Assembly (NCBI GenBank): GCA_027579435.1
Contig: JANBPK010001245.1
Coordinates: 1-48,600, forward strand
Length of the DNA: 48,600 nt
Direction: 5' to 3'
DNA from: Candolleomyces eurysporus
Lineage: Eukaryota; Basidiomycota; Agaricomycetes; Agaricales; Psathyrellaceae
The stretch's first letter is position 1, and each line of letters begins with the position of its first letter. The position numbers and the translations under genes were made by a program. This document shows positions 32,214 to 43,424 of the stretch, in pieces. The notes beneath the pieces are model-generated. The model did no database searches. It was not told the DNA's origin and saw only the letters and a list, made by a program, of their open reading frames with translations.

Positions 32214-35137
32214 TTAATCAAAGTGGATGTCAACATCCGAACCAACATCTGAGTCAACAACGCTATCNGTATCNGCCCAATTACTTTCCGTGTCCCTGTC
32301 GTCCAAGCCTCGCAGGAACGGGACCCCCTTCTCATCACCCTTTCCTTTCCCTGCGCTCTCCGAAACATCATCAGCATCCTTTGGAAACTTCGGGNAACCG
32401 AGAGAGCCTGCTGGCGCAGAGAAGACGTCATACGTGACGGTACCGTCCTGGGACACGAACAGATTCTCGTCAGGCTCTGCTCTGCTAGAAGTTCCTGGGT
32501 TATGCCGACCAGAGTTTGGAGGTTTCGCGGGATGGATATGCGCAGTCCTCGCCCACTTCTTCGCGCTTTTCGGTACAACGTGTCCAGGATAGAAGCTGGA
32601 ATGTGTACCATGAGAGTTGGATCGTGTGAGCTGCTGGGCTCGTAGATGGGGTGCTCGAATGGGTGTGGGAGTGCCAGACCGTGGCGGTACAGCAGTCTGA
32701 GGGGTGCGCTTTACTGAAGAGGCAGCTAGGGTGCGTAGCGAAGGAGTGCGGGACCGTGTTTGAGAAATCTTCTTCTGCCTGGACGCCCGGTACTCGGAGG
32801 GAAGTGGGGCTGTATTCAGCTGGATCTGTTCCAAAGGGCGCTTCTTCCAACTAACGTCTTCAGAAGTGGGGAACTGAACTCTGTCATCTGTTGCCTATGA
32901 TTCAGCCACTGTGCCATGTTACACGTGAACGGAGGGCAAACTGACCGCGTAGTCGTGAAGAGATTTTAGATGGAGAACGGGGTTTGAGTGGATGCTGCCC
33001 TCTGACGGGACTCATACTCGAGCTTCTCCCCATGAACCGATTCCAATCACCGCTGAAGCTGAGATGCCTCCTCCCCCACTCTCGCATCGAGGCGCGTCCG
33101 CTGACAATCACAGATTCGGCCCGAGACCCTCGAGTCAAACCCATGAACACAAGGACAGCCAAGAGCAGGCATAGCTGAATCACTCCCAGCCGCTTCTCCA
33201 ATATGATCTGCAGATGCGTGAGACGGTCTGTATCGTCTATACGAGAAAAAGGGTACAAACCTCTTCTGAAAGATGGTCAACTTTGGATCTGAGCTGGTTG
33301 TAATCCATGACCATCTGCATTTTCTCCTTTTCCCATTGGTTCATGGTTTTTTGATACGTTGCGCGTTGTGCACGAGTCTATTGAAGAGCGTCAATAACCC
33401 CTGCCTGCCCCGATAGCTGATAATTTACTCACAGTAGCTTCCAAGCGACCTAAATCTTCGCCGAGTCGCTTTATGAGATCTCGGATCGCGCCGTTCTGCT
33501 GTCCAATGTACCGAGTATACAAAGTGTGACTCGATTCAATCGCGTTTAGGCGATTCATGATGGTGCGATAGATTGACTCGCCACCCGTGGTTGTAGGCGG
33601 TGATGGTGGAAGTGACGATGTTGATACAGACGAGGAGTGGGCGACGCCGGGGCTTGCAGATCCGGTGGCAGAAGATGAAAGAGGCGTTGGGGAGCGAACA
33701 CTCAAACTTGATGCATTCCCATCCGACTTAGTGTCGACTGCTGGTAACTTGATTGAGACGGTGCTATCCGAACTTTGTACAGAAGAAACGGGACTGGGTG
33801 TCGGTGTGGCAGTGGATCGAGAGGAGGCTGTAATGCGGATGATGGAAGAAGGAGGTGGTGAATACGTTGAGGATGATGGTGAATGAGAGCCATAGGTATC
33901 TGTTGAATGCAATGCATGTGCGTGAGGTGATGCGTGTATCGTGCTAATTTGAGAGGTATCATTTGGTATAGACTGGGTTGCCTGCGAATCGGTGTTTCGA
34001 GGTGAGGAATTATTATCGATGGTTGGGGTGTCCGAGCGGGGTGGAGCGGGACCAAGAATGATCGGCTGGGGAGACTCTGGATTGTCCGTGGCGGGGGCAG
34101 CAGAGGGCTCAACGGAAAGCGCTGCTGTCGCATTCAAGTCTGCAGAAGTATGGGTGTGTTGGATTGCAAGCTTTGCAGCTCTCTCATACTCTGCGACCTT
34201 GGCTTTGTTTTCGGCCTCCCGGAGTTCCCATTTCCACTCTTCCAAGTGCGTTAGGCCGTACACTCTGAGAAGAGAGAGTGGACAATAATATTCATTTCCA
34301 TAGTGAGAATGGAAATCGATGCGGATGTAACGGTAGAAGTCCCGCAGTGAGGCAGGTGTATCAAAGGACTACAAAGGCAATTAGAGGAAGATATGGATCA
34401 TAAGGTTAGAGTTTCTTACTTGAACGCCTCTGATGTTCTTCGCCCGGTAGGTTCCCGCATCAGCCCAGGGTCCGTTGTACGTTTTGGCGACGCTGACAGC
34501 GAAGTCTTTGAAGACTCCGCTAAAGAATTCGAAGTTGGCCAGTTGAACGGTGTCTATTCGAATATCTTCGCACAATTCGACAACGACGAATTGCTGAACC
34601 TTCGGGGTGTTACATGGGCTGAGCATATAGCGATCCTTCTTTGAGGATAATATCGAAGATGCTGACTTGGCCCCCCCTATGTGCAGTGTGGACCCGCGCT
34701 GAGCAGTCTAAACTGGCGTAATTGAAGCGGTCTGTAATAGGTACCCGGAAATGTGGTGCTAGCTTTTCGGTGGCTTGGGCAAGTTCTGCAGTTAGCGAGG
34801 GCGAGCCGGTATCGTCAGTGATATCGCTCCCCTCTTTGGGGTCTCCTACACCGTCCGCGTCGTGGGGCGTTCGACTGGGAGTATTCTCTCCAGCCTCCGG
34901 GGTTGGTTCCACCTGTATTTGGGACTGCCTGGCTTTCCACTCTTCAAATGAGAGTAGAACGTCGTCATCGACAGCCTCTATCGGTGGTAAGGGCTTGAGA
35001 CAACATATTGGTGGCTCTGGTTGTCGTGGAATGAGAGAAACGATAACTTTGAAAGGGTCATTGGGCGATGTCGATTCCGAGTATGCAACTGATGCAAGTA
35101 GAAGGGACAGCAGGGCAAGTGGTAGCCTTCCGAGCAT
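32214..35137 (-). CDS. SLP1: SUN-domain protein of the Slp1/Opt type (ER membrane)
   Basis: Slp1-type SUN proteins are ER-membrane proteins linked to folding and quality control of membrane proteins. ATG 35137 opens a signal peptide (MLGRLPLALLSLLLASVAYS). A linker with LLSFEEWKARQ follows, and then the SUN domain: NYASLDCSARVHTAH, YMLSPCNTPKVQQFVVVELC, IRIDTVQLANFEFFSGVFKD, and after an intron at 34369-34419 FYRYIRIDFHSHYGNEYYCP and LLRVYGLTHLEEW. A Ser/Thr/Pro-rich stretch, a coiled-coil-like helix (about 33250-33550) and one membrane segment (LGVIQLCLLLAVLVFMGL) come next, and then a basic, Ser-rich tail. The frame breaks at a C7 run (34671-34677). One C fewer gives the conserved GAKSASSILSSKKDRYML, so it is likely a sequence error. 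Confidence 0.88.
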
Positions 35138-35681
35138 CACAATGGCTCAAAGGCTCGAGAATGGGAGCGAACAGGGCAGCCAGGCCGGAGAATGAGGCAA
35201 TAGTGGGCGCCAACGGCGTTGGATATGGCGGCCCTCGTCGAGAGTATGTGGAACGAACGTTTACACGTCTGCACCACGGATGTGTTTCAACGAAATAATG
35301 CCTCCGTTAGCCTCTGACGCTCGATGCGGGCCGGATCGTGGGAACATCATTGTCATACCGATCCAGGGCACATCGGCAGCGCCTAATATAAGTTAGATAG
35401 GGGCTCACTGCACCCTCCTCCTGGTCTAGATGACCGTTGGTAGGTACCAGAACAGCCCTTATTCTGGTCGCGGCGTACTCTAGTGGGGCCCTTCGAATCT
35501 CATGTCTGTCATCGTCGCAGGGCTGCAATCTCCAAGCCAGTTGATTGACAAGCGCGGCACCGGCAATGGGACGTTATAAGTATCCGCGAAGGACCAGGTC
35601 ATGAGGTGTTTATTATAACTCCCTCAGGCCTTACATATCAAACCTGCATCTTTCTTTCTTATTTAACAGCAAGTCTACAGC
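35138..35681. promoter_or_regulatory. divergent promoter region, SLP1-like / FMN oxidase
   Basis: About 545 bp between two diverging start codons, expected to drive both genes. No additional gene is recognised. The short frame at 35307-35528 has no motif. Confidence 0.5.
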
Positions 35682-37421
35682 ATGACGGACCTCAACGCCG
35701 CCCTCGATGTCGAGAACCCATGGAAAGCGTACTTGGGCGAGATCTATTTCAGCCGCAAGCCACCCCAGCCCCTAGGAACCGTCTCTTACGATGACATTGA
35801 AGCCCAAGCCAAGGAAAAGCTTAAAGATATACCAGGTAAAGACCACCGCATTTCCGAAGAAGAGACGCTTTGGCTTATCTATCGTCGCCCAGGCGCCTTC
35901 ATGTACGCCGGAGGTAGCGCAGGAGCTAATTCCACCTACCGAGCCAATTTGCGCGCTTTCGAGAAGTGGGGAATCATTCCCCGTATGCTTAGAGACGCCA
36001 ATAATCGCACTTTAGAGGTAAGGGTTCCCATGAGCGCCAACTAGTGAACTGGAAATTTCATATCATTTGCCACCTGCCAGACCACTCTATTCAATAAGAA
36101 GCTGTCGTCCCCTCTCATTCTGGCACCAATAGGCGTCCAAGGCATCTTCCACCCGGAAGCAGAGTCCGGTGCAGCTCGCGCGGCGCAAAAGCTCAACATA
36201 CCCTATGTCCTGAGTACGGCGGCCACCCGAACGATTGAGGAGATCGCCGAGGCCAATGGTGACGGACATCGCTGGTTCCAATTGTATTGGTGAGCAACAA
36301 AATGTTTTAGCCAAGTTGATGGACACTTCTAACATATACCCCACGGCGATGACAGGCCGCGAACAAACGAAGTCACCCTTTCCCTCCTTAACCGCGCAAA
36401 GAATGCGGGGTATTCCGCGCTCGTCGTCACATTAGACACCTCGACTATCGGATGGCGACCCCACGACCTCGAAAGGTCTTACCTTCCATTCGCCCATGGA
36501 GTGGGCGTGCAAGTCGGAATTTCAGACCCGGTCTTCATGGCCCGATATAACAAGCAACCTATCACCAAGACCGAGATTCCATTCCCCTACGAAGCGGACA
36601 AGCTTGATAAAGCTTTCTTAGAGGGAGACCCGAAAGCTAAAGAATCCGTCTTCCTTGGAATTGAGTGGATGAAGGAGGCGAATTCCGGAATCTTTCGCAC
36701 CTGGGAGGATCTCAAATTTTTGAGAGATAACTGGGAAGGAGCTTTGGTCGTCAAAGGCATTCAATGTCTCGAGGTCCGTCATATCAATCTTCTCCAATTC
36801 ATACATTTCCGTCTTTCCGTTTTCCCGGATCTGACGTTTGCGCTATTTTGTGTATCTTTACTAGGATGCTGAGAAGGCATTGCAATTTGGAGTCGACGGT
36901 ATAGTGGTGTCGAACCACGGTACGTTACTGCTTCCTATCCCAACATTCCCAAGATAAGCACCCCGGATCTAATTTTGGAGTTCTGTGGTTGATGCTAGGT
37001 GGTCGACAAGTCGACGGAGCTATTCCATCTCTATACGCCCTAGAACAGATCATGAAGTCTGAGAAAATCCGCACTGCTCAGAGGTGCGGTGTACTCACCA
37101 TTCTTTTCGACTCGGGAATCCGGACTGGAAGTGACATCATCAAGGCCATTGCGCTTGGTGCACAGGCAGTTCTGCGTACGCCACTCCCCTTCTCTTTACT
37201 GTATTTCGCTGACGATGTGATGTGCATGCACACCTTTCTCTTCCATCACAGTCGGCCGACCGTACGTGTACGGAAATGTACTAGGTGGTCAGGCAGGCAT
37301 CGAGCAGGTGATTAAGCACACGTTGGCAGACCTAGATACGAATTTGGGACTCTCCGGCTATAAGAATTTGGCCGAAATACAAGGTAGAGCTGAAGAAGTG
37401 TTAATGAGACTAGATCTGTAA
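35682..37421 (+). CDS. FMN-dependent 2-hydroxy-acid oxidase (lactate 2-monooxygenase-like)
   Basis: Oxidises a 2-hydroxy acid such as lactate using FMN. Six exons fit: 35682-36017, 36081-36289, 36356-36773, 36865-36919, 36999-37175 and 37252-37421, giving 454 aa. FMN_dh hallmarks in order are LILAPIGVQGIFHPEAE, YVLSTAATRTIEEIAEA, WFQLYW (active-site Tyr), ALVVTLDTSTIGWRPHDLE (Asp), ALVVKGIQ (the FMN-contacting Lys) and VVSNHGGRQVDG (catalytic His and Arg). Phosphate-site motifs are LFDSGIRTGSDIIKAIALGA and VGRPYVYGNVLGGQ. GWRPHDLE and the long loop after it resemble lactate 2-monooxygenase more than glycolate oxidase, but the substrate cannot be fixed from sequence. No peroxisomal C-terminal signal is present (it ends RLDL). 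All active-site residues are present. Confidence 0.9.
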
Positions 37422-37520
37422 ACTGTATTACTAGTATCCGAGTTATGTTCTGAAGTGTGCAGGACTCGCGGGAGAACCACCAGGCATTTGTGAATCGGAC
37501 CGGTGTCTCGAAACGCTGTT

Positions 37521-37536
37521 CGCGTCTCGAGACGCG
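37521..37536. other. 16-bp perfect palindrome CGCGTCTCGAGACGCG
   Basis: A perfect inverted repeat with no spacer, located in the left repeat unit just downstream of the FMN oxidase gene. Related GTCTCGAA and CGAAACGCG words recur nearby. It could be a protein-binding site, a transcript hairpin (terminator-like) or chance; the sequence does not decide. Confidence 0.7.
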
Positions 37537-37663
37537 TAGAATTCAATGAGTCAGGCAGTCAAGCATGCCTTCCAATCTGTCATGTCGTGAGACGTGTAGA
37601 GCTCTGAACTACGTGTAGTCACGTATCGGACCGGTGCATTCAAACTTTGTTTTGATATTGCAG

Positions 37664-37745
37664 CAAGAAAGATACCGACCACTTGACAAGAGTCCTAATT
37701 CTCCTCAAACTGCTCCTCAGGAAGCGCCGCACAGCCCGGTTGTCA
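37664..37745 (-). pseudogene. decayed copy of the ALG11 3' coding end
   Basis: Corresponds to 37943-38026, the last codons of ALG11, but with substitutions and indels that destroy the frame. There is no upstream ALG11 sequence, so it is a tail-only relic produced by the local tandem duplication. Confidence 0.72.
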
Positions 37746-37942
37746 CCGGGTACGCATTCCTCAACTGCCATTCGTGGATCGGACCGACGTCTCAAGGCCC
37801 TGCTGTAGTCTCGAAACGCGAAGAGGCTGATAAGCCATGCAATTAAGCATGTCTTTGAATCTGTCACCGACGTGAGATGTCCACAGTGCATGTATCTACG
37901 CATCGGACCGGTGTGTTTAACAGGCTCTGTTTTGATATTGCA

Positions 37943-39945
37943 TTAAGGAAGATAGCGATCCCATTTACACGAGTCCCATCCCTTCTCAAACTCCTCTTCT
38001 GAAAAGCGCTGCACAGCCCACTGACGAGCTCGGCGTCGCATCTCCAGCTCTTCTTCACCAGAAAGTGACAACACCTTCTTGAGAGCATCTGCGAATTCAG
38101 CGGGCGTCCTCGCATGGAAGCCTATGTCGAAAGAAGCCCGTCAGCTGACGCTTGACATACATAATGGAAGAGCTAGTCTATAACTTACCAGACGGCTTCC
38201 CGTCGACGGGTACTACTATATCCTTAAGAGGGCCACCTGACGCATGAGTTACAGGAATAACACCTGCAGCCTAATAGAAACCAACGAGAGCAGTGTTCAG
38301 CTGACGACGACACGGACGAGAATGGAAAGAAAACCTTACCATGTATTCCACGATGTTGATCCCGAAGTGCTCGTCCTGCATCGTGCTCAGCCCAATGCTG
38401 GCCTTCGATAACCATTCCAGAACCGTCGCATATGGAGCATTCACGATGAAATCAACGTACGGCTAACATTCGTTATCGGATACGTAAAGTGAGTAACACG
38501 GGCGTCTAGATAGGGCTTCATTGCACTTACTTCCACGCCGAGCTCACCTGCGAGACCGCGAAGTTGGGTAACTCGGTCTCTATCCCCATCGTTTCGGCTG
38601 CCCCCAATTAAAACGAGGCGTACCCCATTCCTAGGATTGTCGTCGGATTTGAACTGCGGATTTTCATCAAGGAGCTTTTGGAAAGCGTGAAGCTGAGCAG
38701 GGTGATCCTTTTCTGGACTGCAGTGTAGCGATGAGAATCGCGGATTTCGAGGAAAGATTTGACTGATAACCGGGATCCTACTCACCGAAACTGAGCAAGG
38801 CTGAGGATGACACGTTGTCTATGTTCTAGACTTGATATCGAGATCTCTTTGGTATCGCACGGAGGATATACGATTGTCGAAGCCCTTGGCGCGTTGTTTG
38901 ATATGAAAAGTTTTAAGAACAGAAGCGGGGGGAGAAAATTTATGACGTCCAAGAAGGGGTCCGAGTGTTGGAGAATGGAATCAACGTGTTCTTTCGTCCA
39001 AGTTGAATTAACCATCAAAAAGGACGCCGTCCGGAGAGACATGGCGTAATAGTACATGAAAACGCGGTAATAGCTGTAGAATGTACATTCAGATTTCACA
39101 GTGTATAGCGATCAGCGAAAAAGCCTCACAGAAGTTTGGCTTGACTCAGCACGGCGGATGAAGAGATGCTGTCCGAATTCGTGTGCCAACGAGTACGCGT
39201 TTGGACACGTTTTAACATCTCCGTGCTTATTGTAGGATAGTGGACATATGCCCCTACGGGTATTCTTCCGAGGATGGCAACGATGTGAAATGTAAAGGCG
39301 AAGCCCATGGTATCTAGGTGGAGACGTCATTACGCGCCCGCAGCCAGAGTAGAGAAAGCGTACCGATGTAGAGGTCCGGAACTAGCTTCGTCAAGGCTTC
39401 CCATGCCAGCCAGATAGAGGCCAAGCTCTGTCCGAGCAAGGTAAATCTAGGCCAAGCAGAGTCTTCAACAAGATGCCGTGAATCCAGGAAGACGAAATCG
39501 ACATGGGATTCATCCAGTTCAATGTTGAATCGGGACTGTTTCAGAGATCACGGAGGATCTGGTGAGAACTTTCTCGGACAANGGGGGGGAGGGAATCCTG
39601 CATACCTTGACTTTTGCAAGGATTTCTTGTTTCGTCGCGTCGGTGTCCCCGCTGTACACAACGCTGATAACATTGGCCCTAGTCCTCTGGATGTGGGCGA
39701 TTGCCGTCCAAAGAACGCGCTCTCCTCCACCGCCTGCATTGCTGAGAACTTTCCATTAGAAAGGACTGATTGTGGCAAGAACAGCTTTAATACCAGTAAG
39801 GGTGAAAAAATCCGAGTATTGTCTTGTCCTCTTGGTGGCCTAGTCCCGCCAGGAGATGTTTTCGGTGCTCCTTGTTATGCTTGCGCAGTTTACGGCCATA
39901 GAGACGAATTGCTAGCCATGCTAAGAACGGGATGAGCCAGTACAT
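37943..39945 (-). CDS. ALG11: GDP-Man:Man3GlcNAc2-PP-dolichol alpha-1,2-mannosyltransferase
   Basis: Adds the fourth and fifth mannoses to the lipid-linked N-glycan precursor on the cytosolic face of the ER. ATG 39945 gives an N-terminal membrane anchor ([17 protein letters not shown]). After the next intron comes the ALG11 hallmark [11 protein letters not shown]. Then follow [57 protein letters not shown] and the GT4 domain with [45 protein letters not shown] and [12 protein letters not shown] motifs. [19 protein letters not shown] closes the donor site. The stop follows KWDRYLP. The gene is split by many short introns; one contains an N (39582) beside a G run. The 3' end lies inside a local tandem repeat. 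Confidence 0.92.
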
Positions 39946-40035
39946 CGCTGCATGGTGTATGGCGGGGCGGTCGTGTCGTGGCACGTCATACGTGTTTCCG
40001 GCCCGCCTCGTTCCGGGCTTAATTAGTACGTGTGT

Positions 40036-40704
40036 TCAGCTCGTCCGCCCGTGACCACCCTCTGCAACATCAGTCAGCAGGTCCCGAGCCAGCTCTTCAC
40101 ATCCCGGCTTCATATATGAGAATTGAATCTTGGGTCCACTATAAACCACTGCGCGATGACAGCATGCATCCCAATGACGATTAGCAGCAGGTGGGTGGGA
40201 TGGGCCGTAGAATGGAGGAAGGGCAAGGATACACCGATGGAATAGGTGCGCTGCCTCGTGTATCAGAACGTGTTTCCTCTTCTTGGACAGGTGCGTAGCG
40301 ACTCTTCGGGGAAGTGCGTCAAGGATGTCCACAACACCTACCATGATCGCGGTGAATCCGGAGGCTCCTCTCTGACCCTCTGGATGCATACGTCAAAATC
40401 TATTTCTGCAAGTCTGGTCATGCACACGGTAAACGTTCCACTTGATCATTCGTGCCCAACATACAATAAATGACCTTACCCCTTTGGTGTACTCGGATTC
40501 GATCTCATACAGCTTCTTCATCCGGCACCCCCTACCTCCGCAAGGTCCTGGCGCGTTAGGCGCTTGCCAAGCGTATCCTGTCCCATACTTAAAGGGACCA
40601 ATCTCCAGGAACCTGTCCCAGAACTCATCAACCACCGAAAGATATTCAATACACTCTGTTCCTATCCCATCCCGAACGTCGAGCAGTATTCCTCTGTCCA
40701 GCAC
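40036..40704 (-). CDS. putative HExxH-containing protein (possible metallopeptidase), structure uncertain
   Basis: Two open stretches on the minus strand look like exons. The upstream one (about 40704-40480) encodes VDEFWDRFLEIGPFKYGTGY followed by a Cys/Gly-rich loop and KKLYEIESEYTKG, then a good donor (GTAAGG). The downstream one (about 40300-40036) encodes HVLIHEAAHLFH, which fits the HExxH zinc-binding signature, and ends FSYMKPGCEELARDLL plus a Gly-rich tail. A donor/acceptor pair between the HEAAH exon and the last part (about 40127-40228) is possible but not required. Exon joins and the start are unresolved, and no ATG is assigned. The HExxH motif could be chance. If real, the fungal M35-like metallopeptidases would be the first comparison. 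Confidence 0.4.
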
Positions 40705-40825
40705 TTACTCCCGGGGACTTTGCACCAGCTCTAGGTCAGGTTTTCTAGTTGCCGATCTCCCCACAATTGCTCATAAAGGCCCTCCTTGCTAGCAGACATC
40801 CCCCTTTCCTACCCCCCCTTTGTTC

Positions 40826-41382
40826 ATGAGCAGACCGTTCTGCCTCGTTCTTGTCTGGATCCTGCTCTCAGCCTTTGACTCTCTCATATGTGTGGTCGCA
40901 TTCGCCCTTCCACACCAACCCAAGCTACTAATGAGGGACACCACGCCCACTGGTTCGGGTAGTGGGATGAGTCAACACGCCGCTCAGAGCTTGGCTATAG
41001 CGCTTTGTATGTCCTCTATGTCCTCCTCGGCTTCCCCGTCTCATNCCCCACAGTCGTTGTAGCTGCAGTTGCGGGCATCCTTTTCTGTTCTAATAATTAC
41101 CGCTCCTGGTACGGTCGGCGCCGAGCAGCTCAAACCCCTGCACCCCCCGATATCGCTCTCCCACCATTTCTTCGCAACAGGCCCGTCGCTGGTGCCATCC
41201 CAGTCGTCCTCTCCCCTAGGACAGTGGCGATTGTGACTGCGAACCCAGGATTGTACAGCATGCCCTCCGCAGCTCATACAGTCCCCCACTACACTGGCAA
41301 CGTCCAGCACGCCGTTGGCGTGACCTCCCCCTTGGCTCCTCCTCCTCCCGCCTATTCTTCCGCTGATACTCAACGTACCTAG
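40826..41382 (+). CDS. small type I membrane protein with C-terminal PPxY motif
   Basis: Two exons, 40826-41006 and 41054-41382, about 169 aa. The intron is 47 nt (GTATGT..CAG), and one N lies within it. A hydrophobic signal sequence (PFCLVLVWILLSAFDSLICV) is followed by a short Thr/Gly/Ser-rich luminal part, then one membrane helix (SLAIALFVVAAVAGILFC), a basic stop-transfer segment (YRSWYGRRRAA) and a Pro/Ala-rich cytoplasmic tail. The tail ends with PPPPAYSSAD, a PPxY motif of the kind bound by WW domains of Rsp5/Nedd4 ubiquitin ligases. I recognise no named family. Ligase binding and trafficking roles are inference. ATG 40826 is the first ATG that keeps the signal sequence. Confidence 0.68.
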
Positions 41383-41946
41383 GCGGCACCAGGACCCAGG
41401 ATCGTCGATCGTTTTGTCCTTTCCTTCTCTACAAGCCCTGGGGCTTTTTGGTATCGAACTTCACGAGGAAGGGTCNTCGNTTTTTTGTTTTGTTAACTTC
41501 CTCGTCCTGCTCCCATTTCTGTATAATTTCCCTCCTCTCCCTTTTGTGAGATAACTCCGCTCCGTCTTCGTTAGGAGTTGGTACGAGTTAATAATATACT
41601 TTATTTCTCATATAACTCCCGGACCTTCATTGCAATAATCATGTATCCCTCACGTAGATTCGTCTCTTTCTCGATAGTCGTCATCATAATGCATATCGTC
41701 GATACCCAGCCGAGCTTTACAGCATTGCGTATCGACGAGGCAGCTGAGCAGTGAGTGCTTCCCCCTTTGGGCCGTGTAAGGAACGGTCGGAGGCGGGCCG
41801 GAATAGCCTCTGCTCATGTGAATTGCAGGCCTGGTTCACGTGGAGCGACCAGTGCTCTTCCGTTACACCACGACCGAGTTCTGCTGCACTGCCGACTTGG
41901 TTTTTTGGACATACCACCACCTCTCTAGATCCCCCAATTACCCGAA
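41383..41946. other. intergenic, 3' UTR and MSP1 promoter
   Basis: About 560 bp. It begins with the 3' flank of the PPxY protein, with Ns at 41476 and 41480 before a T run. Open frames at 41717-41984 on both strands lack motifs and overlap the first MSP1 exon. Confidence 0.5.
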
Positions 41947-43424
41947 ATGTCGCCAAATGTGAAGCGGACAGCGCTGGAGGGTGAGTTTAGCTCTGGTATT
42001 CGTCATTCCGGACTGACACCGAATACATTATCGTAGTCGCCCTCTTCCTGGCCTCTCAAGTGGGTACACCGTCGTTTGTACGAATGATATACTGAAACTA
42101 TACGCAAGGCAGCACTCTACTATACTATGAGAGTGAGTGGGCTCTAGCAGGTCTTTTGGTCGGTTGTCGCTGACTGTGGTCTTTTGTTTTAAGTGGGTGC
42201 TGGATTCCATGCTGCCCGACCGCAAAGACGAGAAGGTGAAAGCGAAGCAATTGGAGGCTTTGAAGCGGTTAGGGCACCACCAACTCGAACTAGACGAGTA
42301 TGAAAGACGGGTAGCGAATGAAGTTATCCATCCTGATGATATTCACGTAACCTTCAAAGGCAGGCCGAACCGACAATACCTCTTCTGGGAACGTGCTAAA
42401 TTTTGCTTAGATATCGGTGGACTGGATGCAATTATTTCAAACCTCCGGGAATCCGTCATTTATCCCCTTCTCTACCCCAACCTGTTCACAGCATCGTCAT
42501 CACTACTCGGAGCACCCAAGGGTGTGCTTCTGTTCGGGCCACCGGGCTGCGGGAAGACTATGATGGCCAAAGCCCTCGCAAAGGAGTCCGGTGCTACCTT
42601 TATCAACATTGCAGCCTCAGTGTTGACAAATAAATGGTACGGCGAGTCCAACAAGCTCGTCGCCGGCCTCTTCAGCCTGGCAAGAAAAACGCAGCCCAGT
42701 ATTATTTTTATCGACGAAATAGATTCTTTCCTGAGGGAGAGGACGAAAGGGGACCATGAAGTTACGGGCATGATGAAAGCCGAGTTCATGACGTGCGTTC
42801 TTATCTTTATCCATTCCACTTGTGCTGACAGTGTCGTTCTATATAGCCTCTGGGATGGCTTGACATCATCAACAGATAGAATCCTCGTTCTCGGTGCAAC
42901 AAATCGACCTAATGATATCGACTCTGCTATCCTTCGACGAATGCCTAAGCGGTTTGCTGTTGGCCTTCCTAACTACGAGCAACGTTTCAAAATCCTGACC
43001 CTTGTTAGTCTTATCCTTATCTTCTCCACACCCATTCAATGATCCACTGACGTCCCTCTCCACATAGATGCTCAAAGAGACCAAGACTGAACCTAATTTC
43101 TCGATCGGGATTCTGGCCAGTCAGACGGACGGCTGCTCTGGTTCTGACCTGAGAGAACTCTGCAGGAACGCGGCGATGGTCCCAGTGCGAGAGTACATGC
43201 GAAGTGCGGCCGATAACGAGGAGTTGCTCGCCAAAGGCCAACTCGAGGTACGTGATTTCCTGACATCATTGATTACATCCGGCATAACTAATCGGATTTT
43301 TGGATAGGGCTTTGACCTTCGACCCCTTCGCTTAGACGATTTCTTTGCGCATGATGGTACAAGCCCGTTACCACCAATGAGTTACGATGAAGCACTGTCG
43401 GCGCTCAATGATCCCGACCCGTAA
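41947..43424 (+). CDS. MSP1: Msp1/ATAD1 mitochondrial outer-membrane AAA ATPase
   Basis: AAA protein that extracts mislocalised tail-anchored proteins from the mitochondrial outer membrane. Eight exons give 360 aa, matching the family length: 41947-41980, 42037-42063, 42113-42132, 42194-42359, 42411-42792, 42847-43003, 43068-43247 and 43308-43424. The tiny first exons assemble an N-terminal anchor ([20 protein letters not shown]) that matches the ATAD1 membrane-to-linker pattern. The AAA core has Walker A GPPGCGKT, pore loop KWYGES, Walker B IIFIDE, sensor GATNRP, arginine-finger region RRMPKR and the C-terminal [15 protein letters not shown]. The intron at 42360-42410 has a GC donor and is in-frame without a stop; splicing yields VTFKDIGGLD, as in relatives. 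Confidence 0.94.

Larger units (their letters stand above)
37495..38026. repeat. diverged ~280 bp direct tandem repeat at the ALG11 3' end
   Basis: Two direct copies lie at about 37495-37745 and 37778-38026. Both start with TCGGACCG near a GTCTCGAA/GTCTCAA segment, continue through AAGCATG(C/T)CTT..AATCTGTCA and a second ATCGGACCGGTG. They end with TTTTGATATTGCA followed by ALG11 3' coding sequence and CGC(C/T)GCACAGCCC. The right copy contains the functional last codons of ALG11; the left is decayed. Confidence 0.8.

Noticed and set aside
33587..33886. Acidic plus-strand frame inside the SUN-protein gene
   Set aside because: It is the complement of a Ser/Thr/Pro-rich coding stretch, which creates Glu/Asp/Gly/Val-rich antisense frames.
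34610..34680. Real frameshift making the SUN-domain gene a pseudogene
   Set aside because: Removing one C from the C7 run restores a highly conserved SUN segment, and the rest of the gene is intact, so a sequence error is more likely.
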